Shown in pieces: positions 9,121 to 17,993 of a stretch of DNA of 64,000 nucleotides (positions are counted from its first letter, which is position 1; each line of letters starts with the position of its first letter). The notes under the pieces were generated by a model. It was given only the letters and a program-made list of their open reading frames with translations, was not told the origin of the DNA and did no database searches. This DNA is from an uncultured Clostridium sp. (lineage in GTDB: Bacteria; Bacillota; Clostridia; TANB77; CAG-508): positions 1-64,000 of the forward strand of contig CAMKEH010000002.1 in the NCBI GenBank assembly GCA_946411515.1, written 5' to 3'. The position numbers and the translations under genes were made by a program.

Positions 9121-9194
9121 GCAGGTATAGTTTAGTGGTAAAACGAGACCTTGCCAAGGTTTAGTCACGAGTCCGATTCTCGTTACCTGCTCCA
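9121..9194 (+). tRNA. tRNA-Gly (anticodon GCC)
   Basis: Full cloverleaf: acceptor GCAGGTA with TACCTGC, discriminator T and encoded CCA (9192-9194). The anticodon stem AGACC/GGTTT encloses the 7-nt loop TTGCCAA (anticodon GCC, 9153-9155), and the T-stem is ACGAG/CTCGT. The anticodon loop is normal, so this tRNA does not itself explain four-base reading at CGGN. Confidence 0.96.
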
Positions 9195-9197
9195 GAT

Positions 9198-9227
9198 AAA
9201 ATAGCAACTAATCAGTTGCTATTTTTT
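9198..9227 (+). terminator. tRNA-Gly terminator
   Basis: AAAATAGCAACT paired with AGTTGCTATTTTTT, immediately after the encoded CCA. Confidence 0.85.
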
Positions 9228-9252
9228 ATAAGAAAAAAGGAATTAACATAAC

Positions 9253-9308
9253 TTGAAAAAATTGATAATATATAGTATAATGTATACTATTATTCGTAGC
9301 CATACGAA
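9253..9308 (+). promoter_or_regulatory. Promoter plus inverted-repeat site of the 2H-phosphoesterase-like gene
   Basis: TTGAAA (9253-9258), 17 bp, TATAAT (9276-9281). Just downstream is a perfect 6-bp inverted repeat TTCGTA-GCCA-TACGAA (9293-9308), which could be a repressor operator or a 5'-UTR hairpin. Confidence 0.6.
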
Positions 9309-9368
9309 CTATAATAAAAATGGCAAAGCAATATTAATCCTATATTACAATTGTAAAGGAGGATAGTT

Positions 9369-10082
9369 ATGAAAAGTTATAAAAAATATTCGAACTGGTT
9401 AGACAGTTTCGAACAAACTGAACTTCTAGTCGATGACAAGTATTTTAAGACTGATGGTTCAGTTGCACGGAAGGTTGACAAACAAAACAAATTCAAACAC
9501 TACTTTGGAGATACTACTGTATTCGAGTTAGATGAAAATACCAAAAGTAAAATTGCTCGAATAATCAGTATTCTCTACAAACAACTTCCTGAATGCTTCT
9601 GTGAAATAATACATAGTTATACAATCCACATGACACTACACGATTTGAGTAGCGCCGAAAAGATTGAAGATGTAAAAGCAGAAGTGGAAGAAAATGAAAA
9701 AAGAATAAGAGAATTATTAAAAACAAATCCAATTTTTCCTCAAACCATACGGATGACAACAAACAATATTTATAACAGCTGCCATATTAGCCTTGTAATG
9801 GGGTTAAAACCGGCAGATAGATATGAATATGAAAAACTTTTAAAAATCTACGAGCTTTTTGATAAAGTAAGAGATTTAAAACGTCCGCTTGTACCACATA
9901 TAACATTAGGGTATTATAATCAATATGGTTTTGATGAAGACTTGGTAAGAAAACTCAAAAAACTTATAAAAGAGTTAAATCAACAAAGTTTTGAAGTTGT
10001 TTTAGATACCCAAAAGCTTGTCTATCAAACTTTTACCAGTATGAATGACTACAGAACAGTATTAAAATTAACCGACCTGTAA
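9369..10082 (+). CDS. 2H-phosphoesterase-like (LigT/2'-5' RNA ligase type) protein
   Basis: 237 residues. The two HxT motifs of the 2H superfamily are present: HMTLHDL near residue 84 and HITLGYY near 178, spaced about as expected. Members act on cyclic or 2',5'-linked phosphoesters; the substrate here is unknown. It is a one-gene unit with its own promoter, GGAGG site and stem-loop terminator. The first half has higher GC and uses GTC, TTC, GAC and CGG codons unlike its neighbours. It contains two in-frame CGG codons (after GCA and after ATA) that are read through without a frame change, in contrast to the native genes. Likely recently acquired. Confidence 0.6.
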   Translation: MKSYKKYSNWLDSFEQTELLVDDKYFKTDGSVARKVDKQNKFKHYFGDTTVFELDENTKSKIARIISILYKQLPECFCEIIHSYTIHMTLHDLSSAEKIEDVKAEVEENEKRIRELLKTNPIFPQTIRMTTNNIYNSCHISLVMGLKPADRYEYEKLLKIYELFDKVRDLKRPLVPHITLGYYNQYGFDEDLVRKLKKLIKELNQQSFEVVLDTQKLVYQTFTSMNDYRTVLKLTDL

Positions 10083-10091
10083 ATACTTTGA

Positions 10092-10119
10092 TAGCCTACC
10101 TTATGCTTAAGGTAGGCTA
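10092..10119 (+). terminator. Stem-loop terminator
   Basis: TAGCCTACC paired with GGTAGGCTA just after the stop codon. The T-run is weak. Confidence 0.6.
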
Positions 10120-10254
10120 CAATTAAAATAAAAGCCAATAAAAATTTAAAAAAATCTTGAATTATTTAAATTTATATTGTATAATACTATCGTTGCAATT
10201 CATAATTGTAGAATAAATACTGCATATTATGAATATATATAATTAATGAGGAAT

Positions 10255-10328
10255 GGCGATATAGCCAAGTGGTAAGGCACGAGTCTGCAAAACTCTGATC
10301 CCCGGTTCGAATCCGGGTGTCGCCTCCA
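10255..10328 (+). tRNA. tRNA-Cys (anticodon GCA)
   Basis: Acceptor GGCGATA with TGTCGCC, discriminator T, encoded CCA (10326-10328). Anticodon loop CTGCAAA gives GCA. T-arm CCCGG-TTCGAAT-CCGGG. A TATAAT box lies about 60 bp upstream, and a stem-loop with a T8 run (10371-10401) follows. Confidence 0.96.
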
Positions 10329-10370
10329 GTAACGTTTCTGTTCGAACTTTTTATAGAACAGACAGATATG

Positions 10371-10401
10371 AAATCAATCAGTATATTGGTTGATTTTTTT
10401 T
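10371..10401 (+). terminator. tRNA-Cys terminator
   Basis: AAATCAATCA paired with TGGTTGATTTTTTTT. A further hairpin (GTCTGTTC/GAACAGAC type) sits at 10335-10361. Confidence 0.75.
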
Positions 10402-10447
10402 AATGGAAAAATCATCCTAACAAAATAATGAAAGGATGGTGTTTGAA

Positions 10448-10717
10448 ATGCAGATAATTAAAGGAGAATTACAATTTGAAAAAAGTCTAAAACAAAGATT
10501 AGAGTTTATATGTGAGTTCACTAAAGTCAATGCTACATTTATTAATGGTAGTATTAGAAAGATTGATAAAACTAATCTTTCCTATATTGAACCTCATAGA
10601 GTAATAGTTAAAAATATAACATTATTAGTTTTTAATTATTCTAATGATGTTTATATAAATAACCTATCTAAAAAGATAAAATTATCTGAATTAGAAGATT
10701 ATTTAAAGAATTTATAG
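10448..10717 (+). CDS. Hypothetical protein (89 aa) near the recombinase element
   Basis: Small soluble protein with alternating strand and helix segments and a C-terminal helix (KLSELEDYLKNL). An in-frame ATG at 10436 overlaps the AAAGGA ribosome site, so ATG 10448 is the likelier start. I do not recognise a family. It lies between tRNA-Cys and the serine recombinase and may be a cargo gene of that element, but nothing proves this. Confidence 0.5.
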   Translation: MQIIKGELQFEKSLKQRLEFICEFTKVNATFINGSIRKIDKTNLSYIEPHRVIVKNITLLVFNYSNDVYINNLSKKIKLSELEDYLKNL

Positions 10718-10738
10718 AAATTAAATCATTGTAAATAT

Positions 10739-10767
10739 TTGACATTTCTTTAAATCGAGTGTATAAT
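10739..10767 (+). promoter_or_regulatory. Consensus promoter of a leader transcript
   Basis: TTGACA (10739-10744), 17 bp, TATAAT (10762-10767): a perfect consensus promoter upstream of the 22-codon leader ORF and its terminator-like hairpin. Confidence 0.75.
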
Positions 10768-10807
10768 ATCGCTAGTAAACTATTTATGTTTATTAGGAGA
10801 AGATATT

Positions 10808-10876
10808 ATGATATTAAAATATTTGAAATATATAAGTATTAAAATAAATAATTCAAAGAGATGTCAGTTGTACTAA
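10808..10876 (+). CDS. Putative leader peptide (22 aa)
   Basis: ATG 10808 has an AGGAG site and encodes 22 residues rich in Ile, Lys and Tyr, ending at TAA inside a stem-loop (10855-10904). A very strong promoter, a tiny ORF and an overlapping terminator-like hairpin upstream of a recombinase resemble attenuation leaders of mobile elements. It could instead be a small regulatory RNA with an incidental ORF. Confidence 0.4.
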   Translation: MILKYLKYISIKINNSKRCQLY

Positions 10877-10904
10877 TGTGTACAATTATGGCGTCTCTTT
10901 TTAT
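10855..10904 (+). terminator. Terminator/attenuator overlapping the leader ORF
   Basis: The arm AAAGAGATGTCA and the following AGTTGTAC pair with GTACAATT and TGGCGTCTCTTTTT, followed by more T residues. The stem overlaps the end of the leader ORF. Confidence 0.6.
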
Positions 10905-10906
10905 TT

Positions 10907-10994
10907 TGTAGGGGTCGGCGTCTCGACGACCTGTGAGAACAAAAACATATAGAGATGTTATTTTAGATGTAGGGGCGGACGACCCTGTCCGCCC
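10907..10994. repeat. Two GC-rich palindromic repeats
   Basis: Two related units begin TGTAGGGG (10907 and 10969). The second is a clear hairpin, GGGCGGAC-gaccct-GTCCGCCC (10973-10994); the first is degenerate (GTCG...CGAC). They stand out sharply from the AT-rich background, lie just upstream of the recombinase start, and resemble dispersed intergenic palindromes of gut clostridia. Confidence 0.6.
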
Positions 10995-11016
10995 AAAAGA
11001 AGAGGAGGCAAATAAA

Positions 11017-12937
<1,921 letters not shown>

Positions 12938-13440
12938 GTTATAAAAATTAATACTAATGAGGGAATAATAATTCCTAAAAAGAGATTTTAATACATCTAA
13001 AACAAGTACTTTTAGTAATAATAATGGTACAATTAAAGTAAATATAAATTGAAAAATAACAGTCTAAAAAGTTCATAATAAGGTACAATAAAATAGATTT
13101 TTACCAACTAAAAAGGGAAATATAATGTACCATAAAAAGTACCTAATAATTTGGAAAAACTAAAAATCTTGTCCTAGCAAGCAATGAATTTGTGTGGACG
13201 GATTTTCCGTTTTTCAAAATTCTGCATAGTTGGGATTAAATCCCAAACCCTTTATAAAAAATAAAAAGAGAGGAAAAATTTGATACTAAGCTAAAAGAAT
13301 TAGATGAAAAATATAGAACTACACTCATAGATTTTGCAAAATATAAACTTGTAATGTTCACAATGGCTAAACTTATGGAAATGAAGACAACAGAACAAAA
13401 TAAAGTAATAATATATCTATTTAATATATTAGATACTTAA
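12938..13440 (+). pseudogene. Mobile-element debris with a decayed reading frame
   Basis: Between the recombinase and the next gene is sequence typical of transposon ends. A perfect palindrome TTGGGATT-A-AATCCCAA lies near 13228-13244, after a GACGGATTTTCCGTTTTTC stretch. From about 13279 a frame of about 54 codons without a start codon runs to TAA 13440 (KLKELDEKYRTTLIDFAKYK...). It looks like the 3' remnant of a small transposon-encoded protein. I cannot name its family. Confidence 0.4.
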
Positions 13441-13524
13441 AATAAATAGTAAGACAAGAAAAATTTAATTCATAGCTTTACTTTTTTATGTAAATATGGT
13501 AAAATAAATATATTCTAGTGTATG

Positions 13525-13565
13525 CTAGACTTATTTTATCTCCCTGTTTTCAGCACAGGTTTTAT
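13525..13565 (+). promoter_or_regulatory. Two 5'-UTR inverted repeats
   Basis: TCTAG-tgtatg-CTAGA and, further down, CCTGT-tttcagc-ACAGG follow a TAAAAT -10-like box. They may be operators or leader hairpins for the 145-residue gene. Confidence 0.45.
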
Positions 13566-13608
13566 ATATATGCAGCATTTGTAAAAATAATTTTTAGGAG
13601 GTATTGCA

Positions 13609-14046
13609 ATGATGTTTTCTAGTAATCAGGTATTTGAAGTATCAGGTTGTTTATCAATGCGGAATGAGTTAGAAATGGCACTTGAATTTGCTTTAAATTA
13701 CTCTGGTGAAGCAAAAAACATGAAGCAAGAAGAAATTGATAGAGGATGTAAATTACTCTATCAAATTACAGAAGATGGGAAATATTGTATAGGATGGGGA
13801 TTTGAAGAAGTTCCTGAAGGATGGTTTGAATATCCCTTTAGATTTGATGTTGAAATCGTCAGCAAAATAATCAGACAGCATCTTGAAACTTTTCCTGTAA
13901 AAAGAGGAGAATGGGATGGATCATACGAAAAAGGATTTGTTATGAAAATAATTCACAGCGCTTACAACTACAATAAAGAGGGAATAAAGAACCATTTCTA
14001 TGGTATTGTATATTTCGAGCCCTATACCTGTTTTTATGCTAAATAA
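13609..14046 (+). CDS. Hypothetical soluble protein (145 aa), atypical codon use
   Basis: Starts at ATG 13609 (a second ATG follows) behind an excellent AGGAGG site. The protein is acidic and rich in aromatic residues (GWGFEEVPEGWFEYPF; DGSYEKGFVM), with mixed alpha/beta character, no membrane segment and no recognised family. It contains the in-frame codon CGG after ATG at residue 18. The +1 frame there stops after three sense codons, so this CGG must be read as a normal codon if the protein is made. Higher GC, its own promoter and 5' hairpins, and a downstream terminator (14061-14098) mark it as a one-gene acquisition. Confidence 0.55.
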   Translation: MMFSSNQVFEVSGCLSMRNELEMALEFALNYSGEAKNMKQEEIDRGCKLLYQITEDGKYCIGWGFEEVPEGWFEYPFRFDVEIVSKIIRQHLETFPVKRGEWDGSYEKGFVMKIIHSAYNYNKEGIKNHFYGIVYFEPYTCFYAK

Positions 14047-14060
14047 CCCATCTTATGCAT

Positions 14061-14098
14061 GTAAGGGGATTTAGTATTATTAACTAAATCCTCTTTAC
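14061..14098 (+). terminator. Terminator
   Basis: GTAAGGGGATTTAG paired with CTAAATCCTCTTTAC. Confidence 0.6.
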
Positions 14099-14261
14099 CT
14101 ATATTTAACTAATAAATAATTATTGCAACAGAAGATAATTTAAATTTCAAATTTAAAAATGGAAACCTCAGTATATTTAAATTATGATTTACTCTTTTTC
14201 TCTGAAAATTTTTTAAAAAGATATACAAAAATTAAAAAATATGATAAAATAGCTTTAATAT

Positions 14262-14366
14262 ATTTATTAGAGTAGAAAATAAATAGTTAAGACTTAGTAG
14301 ACGGGAAGTTGCTATTAAGGCAAGAAGTAATTCGCTTATTTATTTTCGCATTCCGCTAATAAGGAT
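14262..14366 (+). promoter_or_regulatory. Tetrahydrofolate (THF-I) riboswitch
   Basis: Helices are visible in order. P1 is TTATTAG (14264) with CTAATAA (14355). P2 is AAAATAAATAG (14277) with CTTATTTATTTT (14334). P3 is CTTAGTAG with CTATTAAG around the loop ACGGGAAGTTG. The conserved single-stranded pieces AGAGTAGA, GTTAAG, GGGAAGTTG and GCATTCCGCT match what I know of the THF-I class. It sits directly upstream of a FolT-like ECF substrate component, the classic THF riboswitch target. Confidence 0.87.
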
Positions 14367-14384
14367 AATGGAAAGAATAACTCT

Positions 14385-14428
14385 CTCCTTTTCTTTTGAT
14401 GCGGAATAAAAGAAAAGGAGGATTTTTT
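14385..14428 (+). promoter_or_regulatory. Expression-platform hairpin masking the folT ribosome site
   Basis: CTCCTTTTCTTTT (14385-14397) is perfectly complementary to AAAAGAAAAGGAG (14408-14420), which contains the folT ribosome site. A T6 run follows. The hairpin can both hide the site and act as an intrinsic terminator, the expected OFF state of the THF riboswitch. Confidence 0.8.
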
Positions 14429-14965
14429 ATGTCTAGAAACAAAAAGATTATACTAACAGCTATACTTTTAGCAACACTTATAATATTATCGCGTTTTTTA
14501 TCAATAAAAACACCTATATTAAAAATCAGCTTTGCATTTATTCCAAGCATATTATGTGCTATATGGTTAGGTGCTAAATGGACAGTTTTATTGAATGTTC
14601 TAGGAGATATTATAGGGGCAACATTATTTCCAACAGGAGCATTTTTTATAGGATACACTATAAGTACTGCTATATCAGGGTTAATATATGGCTTATTACT
14701 ATATAAAAAAGAAGATAATTCATATACTGATAAACAATTTATAATAAGACTAATTATTTCGGTAGTTTTAGTTACGTGTATTTCAAATATAGGATTAAAT
14801 ACTTTGTGGATAAGTATTACTACAGGAAAAGCATTTATAGTATTGCTTGGAACAAGAATTATAAAAGAACTTATTATGATTCCAATTCAGATAGTAGTAA
14901 TCTTATTTATTGAAAAAGCCTTAAGAAAACCTTTTGATACATATATAAGGAGTAGCAATGATTAA
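14429..14965 (+). CDS. folT: Folate ECF transporter substrate-binding component
   Basis: 178-residue integral membrane protein with about six hydrophobic helices, the typical S-component size. It starts MSRNKKIILTAILLA, and the segment LKISFAFIPSILCAIWLGAKWT resembles the FolT/DUF6580 group. The S-component captures folate and hands it to the EcfT-EcfA engine. ATG 14429 is placed by the AAGGAGG site; an in-frame ATG further upstream lies inside the regulatory hairpin. The coding region overlaps the ecfA start by 8 bp. The THF riboswitch supports folate as the substrate. Confidence 0.85.
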   Translation: MSRNKKIILTAILLATLIILSRFLSIKTPILKISFAFIPSILCAIWLGAKWTVLLNVLGDIIGATLFPTGAFFIGYTISTAISGLIYGLLLYKKEDNSYTDKQFIIRLIISVVLVTCISNIGLNTLWISITTGKAFIVLLGTRIIKELIMIPIQIVVILFIEKALRKPFDTYIRSSND

Positions 14966-15776
14966 AGTTGAAAATATTTCGTTTAAATATAAAAATAGTG
15001 ATACGATGATATTAGATGATTTGAATTTTGAAGTTAAAGATGGCGAAATAATCGCCATTGTTGGACAAAATGGTTCTGGTAAATCTACTATTGGGAAATT
15101 GATTTCTGGAATTATAAAATTAAAGCAAGGAAGTATTACTATTGATGGTTTAAATATAAAAGATAAAAAATTTCAAAATAAAATAGGCATTGTTTTTCAA
15201 AATCCTGAAAATCAAATTATATTTAATAATATATATGATGAGCTTTCTTTTTCGCTAAAAGGACTTCAAAAAGCAGAAATTGAAAGCAGAATAGAAAATA
15301 GTTTGAAACAAGTTGGAATGCTTGAATATAAAAATAATGATTTATATTCGCTATCATTAGGTCAAAAACAACGAATAATGATTGCAGAAGTTTTAGCTAA
15401 AAAGTCTAAGTATATTATTTTTGATGAGCCAACAACAATGATTGATAGTATAGGTAAACAAACAATTTACAAAATAATAGCAAATTTAAAAGATGAAGGC
15501 TATACAATAATATGTATAACTAATTTAGCAGACGAAATCCTAATTGCTGATAGAACATTAATATTAAAAAACGGAAAAATAGCTCATGAAATTAAAAAGA
15601 AAGATTTATTAAATAAATCTTATTTATTAAAAGAAAATGGAATAAAAGAGCCTATATTACTTGAGATTCTAAGCAAATTAAAAGAAAATGAAATAATTTT
15701 AGATATAAAAAATTTTACTGTCAATGAACTAATCTATAAGTTGAAAGGAAAATTAAAAGATGAAAAATGTAATTAA
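14958..15776 (+). CDS. ecfA: ECF transporter ATPase component
   Basis: ABC ATPase of 272 residues. Walker A GQNGSGKST (near 36), Q-loop FQNPENQ (near 82), signature LSLGQKQR, Walker B YIIFDEP, then the switch region CITNLADE. The usual switch histidine (ITH) is Asn here (N189), which would be expected to weaken hydrolysis unless compensated. There is only one EcfA gene, so it would act as a homodimer or pair with an EcfA coded elsewhere. Overlaps folT upstream and ecfT downstream, so translation is coupled. Confidence 0.85.
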   Translation: MIKVENISFKYKNSDTMILDDLNFEVKDGEIIAIVGQNGSGKSTIGKLISGIIKLKQGSITIDGLNIKDKKFQNKIGIVFQNPENQIIFNNIYDELSFSLKGLQKAEIESRIENSLKQVGMLEYKNNDLYSLSLGQKQRIMIAEVLAKKSKYIIFDEPTTMIDSIGKQTIYKIIANLKDEGYTIICITNLADEILIADRTLILKNGKIAHEIKKKDLLNKSYLLKENGIKEPILLEILSKLKENEIILDIKNFTVNELIYKLKGKLKDEKCN

Positions 15777-16327
15777 GCTTTTATTTTTTATAACATATGT
15801 TACATGTATATTCTTTTTGCCTAATGATAAATTCATAATGTTTTTTATTATCTTTAATCTATTTATAATGCTTATTAATAAAGTGAAGCTTAAAAAGGTG
15901 ATGGCTAAATGCGTGCAATTATTACCATTTATTGCTTTTACTTTCATAATTAATTATATGTTAGATAATTTTTATAATGCATTATGGATAGCAATTAAAT
16001 TGCTTATAGTATGTAATATAACAATTGTATATTCTGAAACTACAAATGTAGCACGGCATAGCAGAGACAATAAAAGCCATTTGCTCTCCACTCAAGATTT
16101 TTAAAGTTAATACAGATGATATTAAAGTAATGGTCTGTATATCTTTATCTGTAATACCTATATTAAAAAAAGATTTATACGAACTTAAAGAGGCTTGCAC
16201 ATCAAAGAAAATTACTTTTAATGTAAAAAATATGAAAATCATTTTAGCAAAGTTTTTATTATCACTTATATCAAGGGTTAATGAAATAGAAGAATCGTTG
16301 ATTGCAAAAGGATATAGTAATGAATAG
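15760..16327 (+). CDS. ecfT: ECF transporter transmembrane (T) component, read through a +1 frameshift at CGG
   Basis: Membrane scaffold joining the S-component to the ATPase; about 188 residues when joined, short for the family. Hydrophobic helices near residues 4-20, 24-40, 46-66 and 75-92. The frame from ATG 15760 reads ...TTNVA and meets CGG at 16054. Skipping the C gives GIAETIKAICSPLKIF, the family's conserved Gly-Ile-x-Glu and Ser-Pro-Leu segment, and the frame continues to 16327 with the basic coupling-helix region. Without the shift the protein ends after 16 more residues at 16104. Overlaps ecfA by 17 bp. Confidence 0.85.
16054..16057 (+). other. +1 recoding site CGGC (ecfT)
   Basis: Frame-0 GCA CGG CAT becomes GCA (C)GGC ATA GCA GAG in the functional frame. 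The conserved Gly of the GIAE motif is restored. Confidence 0.85.
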
Positions 16328-16340
16328 GAGTTGATAGTTT

Positions 16341-17270
16341 ATGAAAAATAGTTTCAAAGGAATAATACAACAAATATGCGATGAAAATAGTATAAAATAT
16401 AAATTATTATCAAAGGATTGGGTTATAATGCTAGAAAAAGATGGGAAAACTAGATATATTTGTGGATATAAGTTTGACTTGAACGGACATGGGACAGGAC
16501 TGATAACAGATGATAAGTTTGCTTTATATGAAGTTTTAAAAGCAAAAGGTATTCCAGTAATAGAACATAAGATTGTTTATAATAAAGATAATAATTATGA
16601 TTATGCTATAACTTGTAATACATATGAATATGTAAAAGATTATTTTCTTAAACAAAATCAAAATATTGTAATTAAACCAAATAACGGAATGTGTGGAAAT
16701 GATGTATTTAATGTAACTGATATAAATGAAATAGATAAAATTCTAGATAAATTATTTATTAAAAATTTTTCAATAAGCATTTGTCCATTTTATACTATAA
16801 AACATGAATACAGAGTCGTGATGCTAGATGGAGAAAACAAATTGGTATATAGAAAATATTTACCAATTGTTATTGGAGATGGAAAGAAAACTATAAGAGA
16901 GTTATTATTTGAATTTAATAATGATTATTTTCAAGATAAACTTCAAGATTCGAAATATGATATAATACTTTCAAAATATGAGAAATTTCAATATGATTGG
17001 AAATTTAATCTATCACAAGGAGCAATAGCTAAAAGATTAGAAGATGAAGAATTATCTAAAAAATTGTTAAATCTAGCAAAACAAGTATGTAGAGAAACTA
17101 ATCTAAAGTTTGCAAGTGTTGATATAATAGAAACAACCAATGGTGATTTATTGGTATTAGAGGCTAATAGTGGTGTAACGATTGATAAATATGTTAGTTT
17201 AAATCCAGATGAATATATAACTGCAAAAGAAATTTATACAAGTGCAATAGATAAATTATTTAATAATTAA
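16341..17270 (+). CDS. ATP-grasp ligase (RimK/glutathione synthetase-like)
   Basis: 309 residues with an ATP-grasp fold. The nucleotide-binding strand IVIKPNNGMCGNDVF has its Lys and Gly-rich loop near residues 113-127. A segment IGDGKKTIRELL follows, and the metal-binding end is DIIETTNGDLLVLEANSGV with Asp/Glu/Asn ligands near 262-280. Such enzymes join a carboxylate to an amine with ATP. It starts 13 bp after ecfT in the THF-riboswitch operon. RimK-type ligases include those that add glutamate to pterin or deazaflavin cofactors (MptN, CofF), so folate glutamylation is an attractive inference, not proven. Confidence 0.75.
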   Translation: MKNSFKGIIQQICDENSIKYKLLSKDWVIMLEKDGKTRYICGYKFDLNGHGTGLITDDKFALYEVLKAKGIPVIEHKIVYNKDNNYDYAITCNTYEYVKDYFLKQNQNIVIKPNNGMCGNDVFNVTDINEIDKILDKLFIKNFSISICPFYTIKHEYRVVMLDGENKLVYRKYLPIVIGDGKKTIRELLFEFNNDYFQDKLQDSKYDIILSKYEKFQYDWKFNLSQGAIAKRLEDEELSKKLLNLAKQVCRETNLKFASVDIIETTNGDLLVLEANSGVTIDKYVSLNPDEYITAKEIYTSAIDKLFNN

Positions 17271-17418
17271 TATCTATTTGTCTAAGGATTATAAAATTTT
17301 ATGATAAATAACTTGAAAATTTTTAAAGAATTTGTTAATCTATATATAGCTTGATTGATTTTTATATCAATTGTTAAGAGCAAAAAAGTTGTAGATAACT
17401 ACGACAATCGCTCCATAG

Positions 17419-17464
17419 AAAAATCGAGAAAATGTTGATATACCAATACTTTTCTCGATTTTTT
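17419..17464 (+). terminator. Rho-independent terminator
   Basis: AAAAATCGAGAAAA paired with TTTTCTCGATTTTTT. It ends whatever is transcribed through 17271-17418, where I see no gene. Confidence 0.75.
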
Positions 17465-17572
17465 ATAACTTTAATACCAATAATAAAAACATTGTATTTT
17501 CAATAGTTTTAGCGATTTTAGCATTTAAAAATTAAATAATAAGGGTTAAAATTGGGTTAAAACGAAAAATTT

Positions 17573-17596
17573 ATTGTGTTAAAAATGAGTTAAAAA
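17573..17596. repeat. Direct repeat, left copy
   Basis: A 24-bp sequence (TATTGTGTTAAAAATG followed by AGTTAAAA) recurs at 18589-18612 with one mismatch. Partial GGGTTAAAA copies lie just upstream. Resembles att-type flanks of tyrosine-integrase elements. Confidence 0.55.
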
Positions 17597-17677
17597 TTCT
17601 TAAGAAAATTTGTTTTGTTCGCTTGAAATCCATAACAAAATATTGTATAGTATTAAACATAGAAAATGAGATAGTAG

Positions 17678-17891
17678 ATATGTGTTGCCACTTTACTAGA
17701 TAGTTTTACTATCAGAAAGTGAGGTGGTGTTTATGAGTTTTATATTATTCTTAATAATAGCCATAATGGTATCATTAACCATAAACGTAGCCTTATTGAC
17801 GATTATATACATACAATATGTAAATAGAATTTTAGATAAGGAATAAAAATAACAACACATTCTGCTTTTTGACCGAAGTGAATGTGTTGTT
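17678..17891 (+). ncRNA. Fst-like type I toxin mRNA
   Basis: The 5' region carries ATGTGTTG (about 17678), complementary to CAACACAT at 17854-17861 near the 3' end, and a hairpin CACTTT/AAAGTG that places GAGGTGGTG before the start codon. The 3' end is the stem AACAACACATTC (17851-17862) with GAATGTGTTGTT (17880-17891). The direct repeat of ATGTGTTG at both ends, the 5'-3' pairing and the shared terminator copy the layout of Fst/RNAI systems. Confidence 0.6.
17733..17846 (+). CDS. Fst-like type I toxin peptide (37 aa)
   Basis: A 37-residue peptide with one hydrophobic span (about residues 3-27) and a short charged tail, VNRILDKE. That tail resembles the end of Fst-family toxins. Such peptides insert in the membrane when not silenced by antisense RNA. 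The start has a strong GAGGTGGTG site inside a leader hairpin, and a terminator follows within 5 nt of the stop. A consensus promoter on the other strand (17946-17974) would drive the antitoxin RNA. Confidence 0.65.
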   Translation: MSFILFLIIAIMVSLTINVALLTIIYIQYVNRILDKE

Positions 17892-17938
17892 ATTACTTAA
17901 TATAAGTGGTAACCACATCATCTGTGGTTCTCATTTTC
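17851..17938 (-). ncRNA. Antisense antitoxin RNA (predicted)
   Basis: From the minus-strand promoter at 17946-17974, an RNA starting near 17938 would first form the hairpin GAACCACAGAT/ATGTGGTTACC. It would then run antisense through the bidirectional terminator shared with the toxin mRNA. This gives the convergent, 3'-overlapping arrangement typical of Fst/RNAII. No expression evidence is available. Confidence 0.6.
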
Positions 17939-17945
17939 TATCTAT

Positions 17946-17974
17946 ATTATACACATTTTAATGACAATTGTCAA
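17946..17974 (-). promoter_or_regulatory. Consensus promoter for the antisense RNA
   Basis: On the minus strand TTGACA (17974-17969), 17 bp, TATAAT (17951-17946): both hexamers are perfect consensus, as expected for a constantly made antitoxin. Confidence 0.75.
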
Positions 17975-17993
17975 ATATATGGGAGGATTTATC

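Noticed and set aside
9121..10328. One of the two tRNAs as the four-base decoder.
   Set aside because: Both tRNA-Gly(GCC) and tRNA-Cys(GCA) have normal 7-nt anticodon loops.
13609..14046. CGG in this gene as an eighth +1 site.
   Set aside because: The +1 frame reaches a stop after three sense codons, while frame 0 stays open for 145 codons.
16130..16327. A separate small gene after ecfT.
   Set aside because: It is in frame with the +1 continuation of ecfT and encodes the family's C-terminal region; it has no ribosome site of its own.
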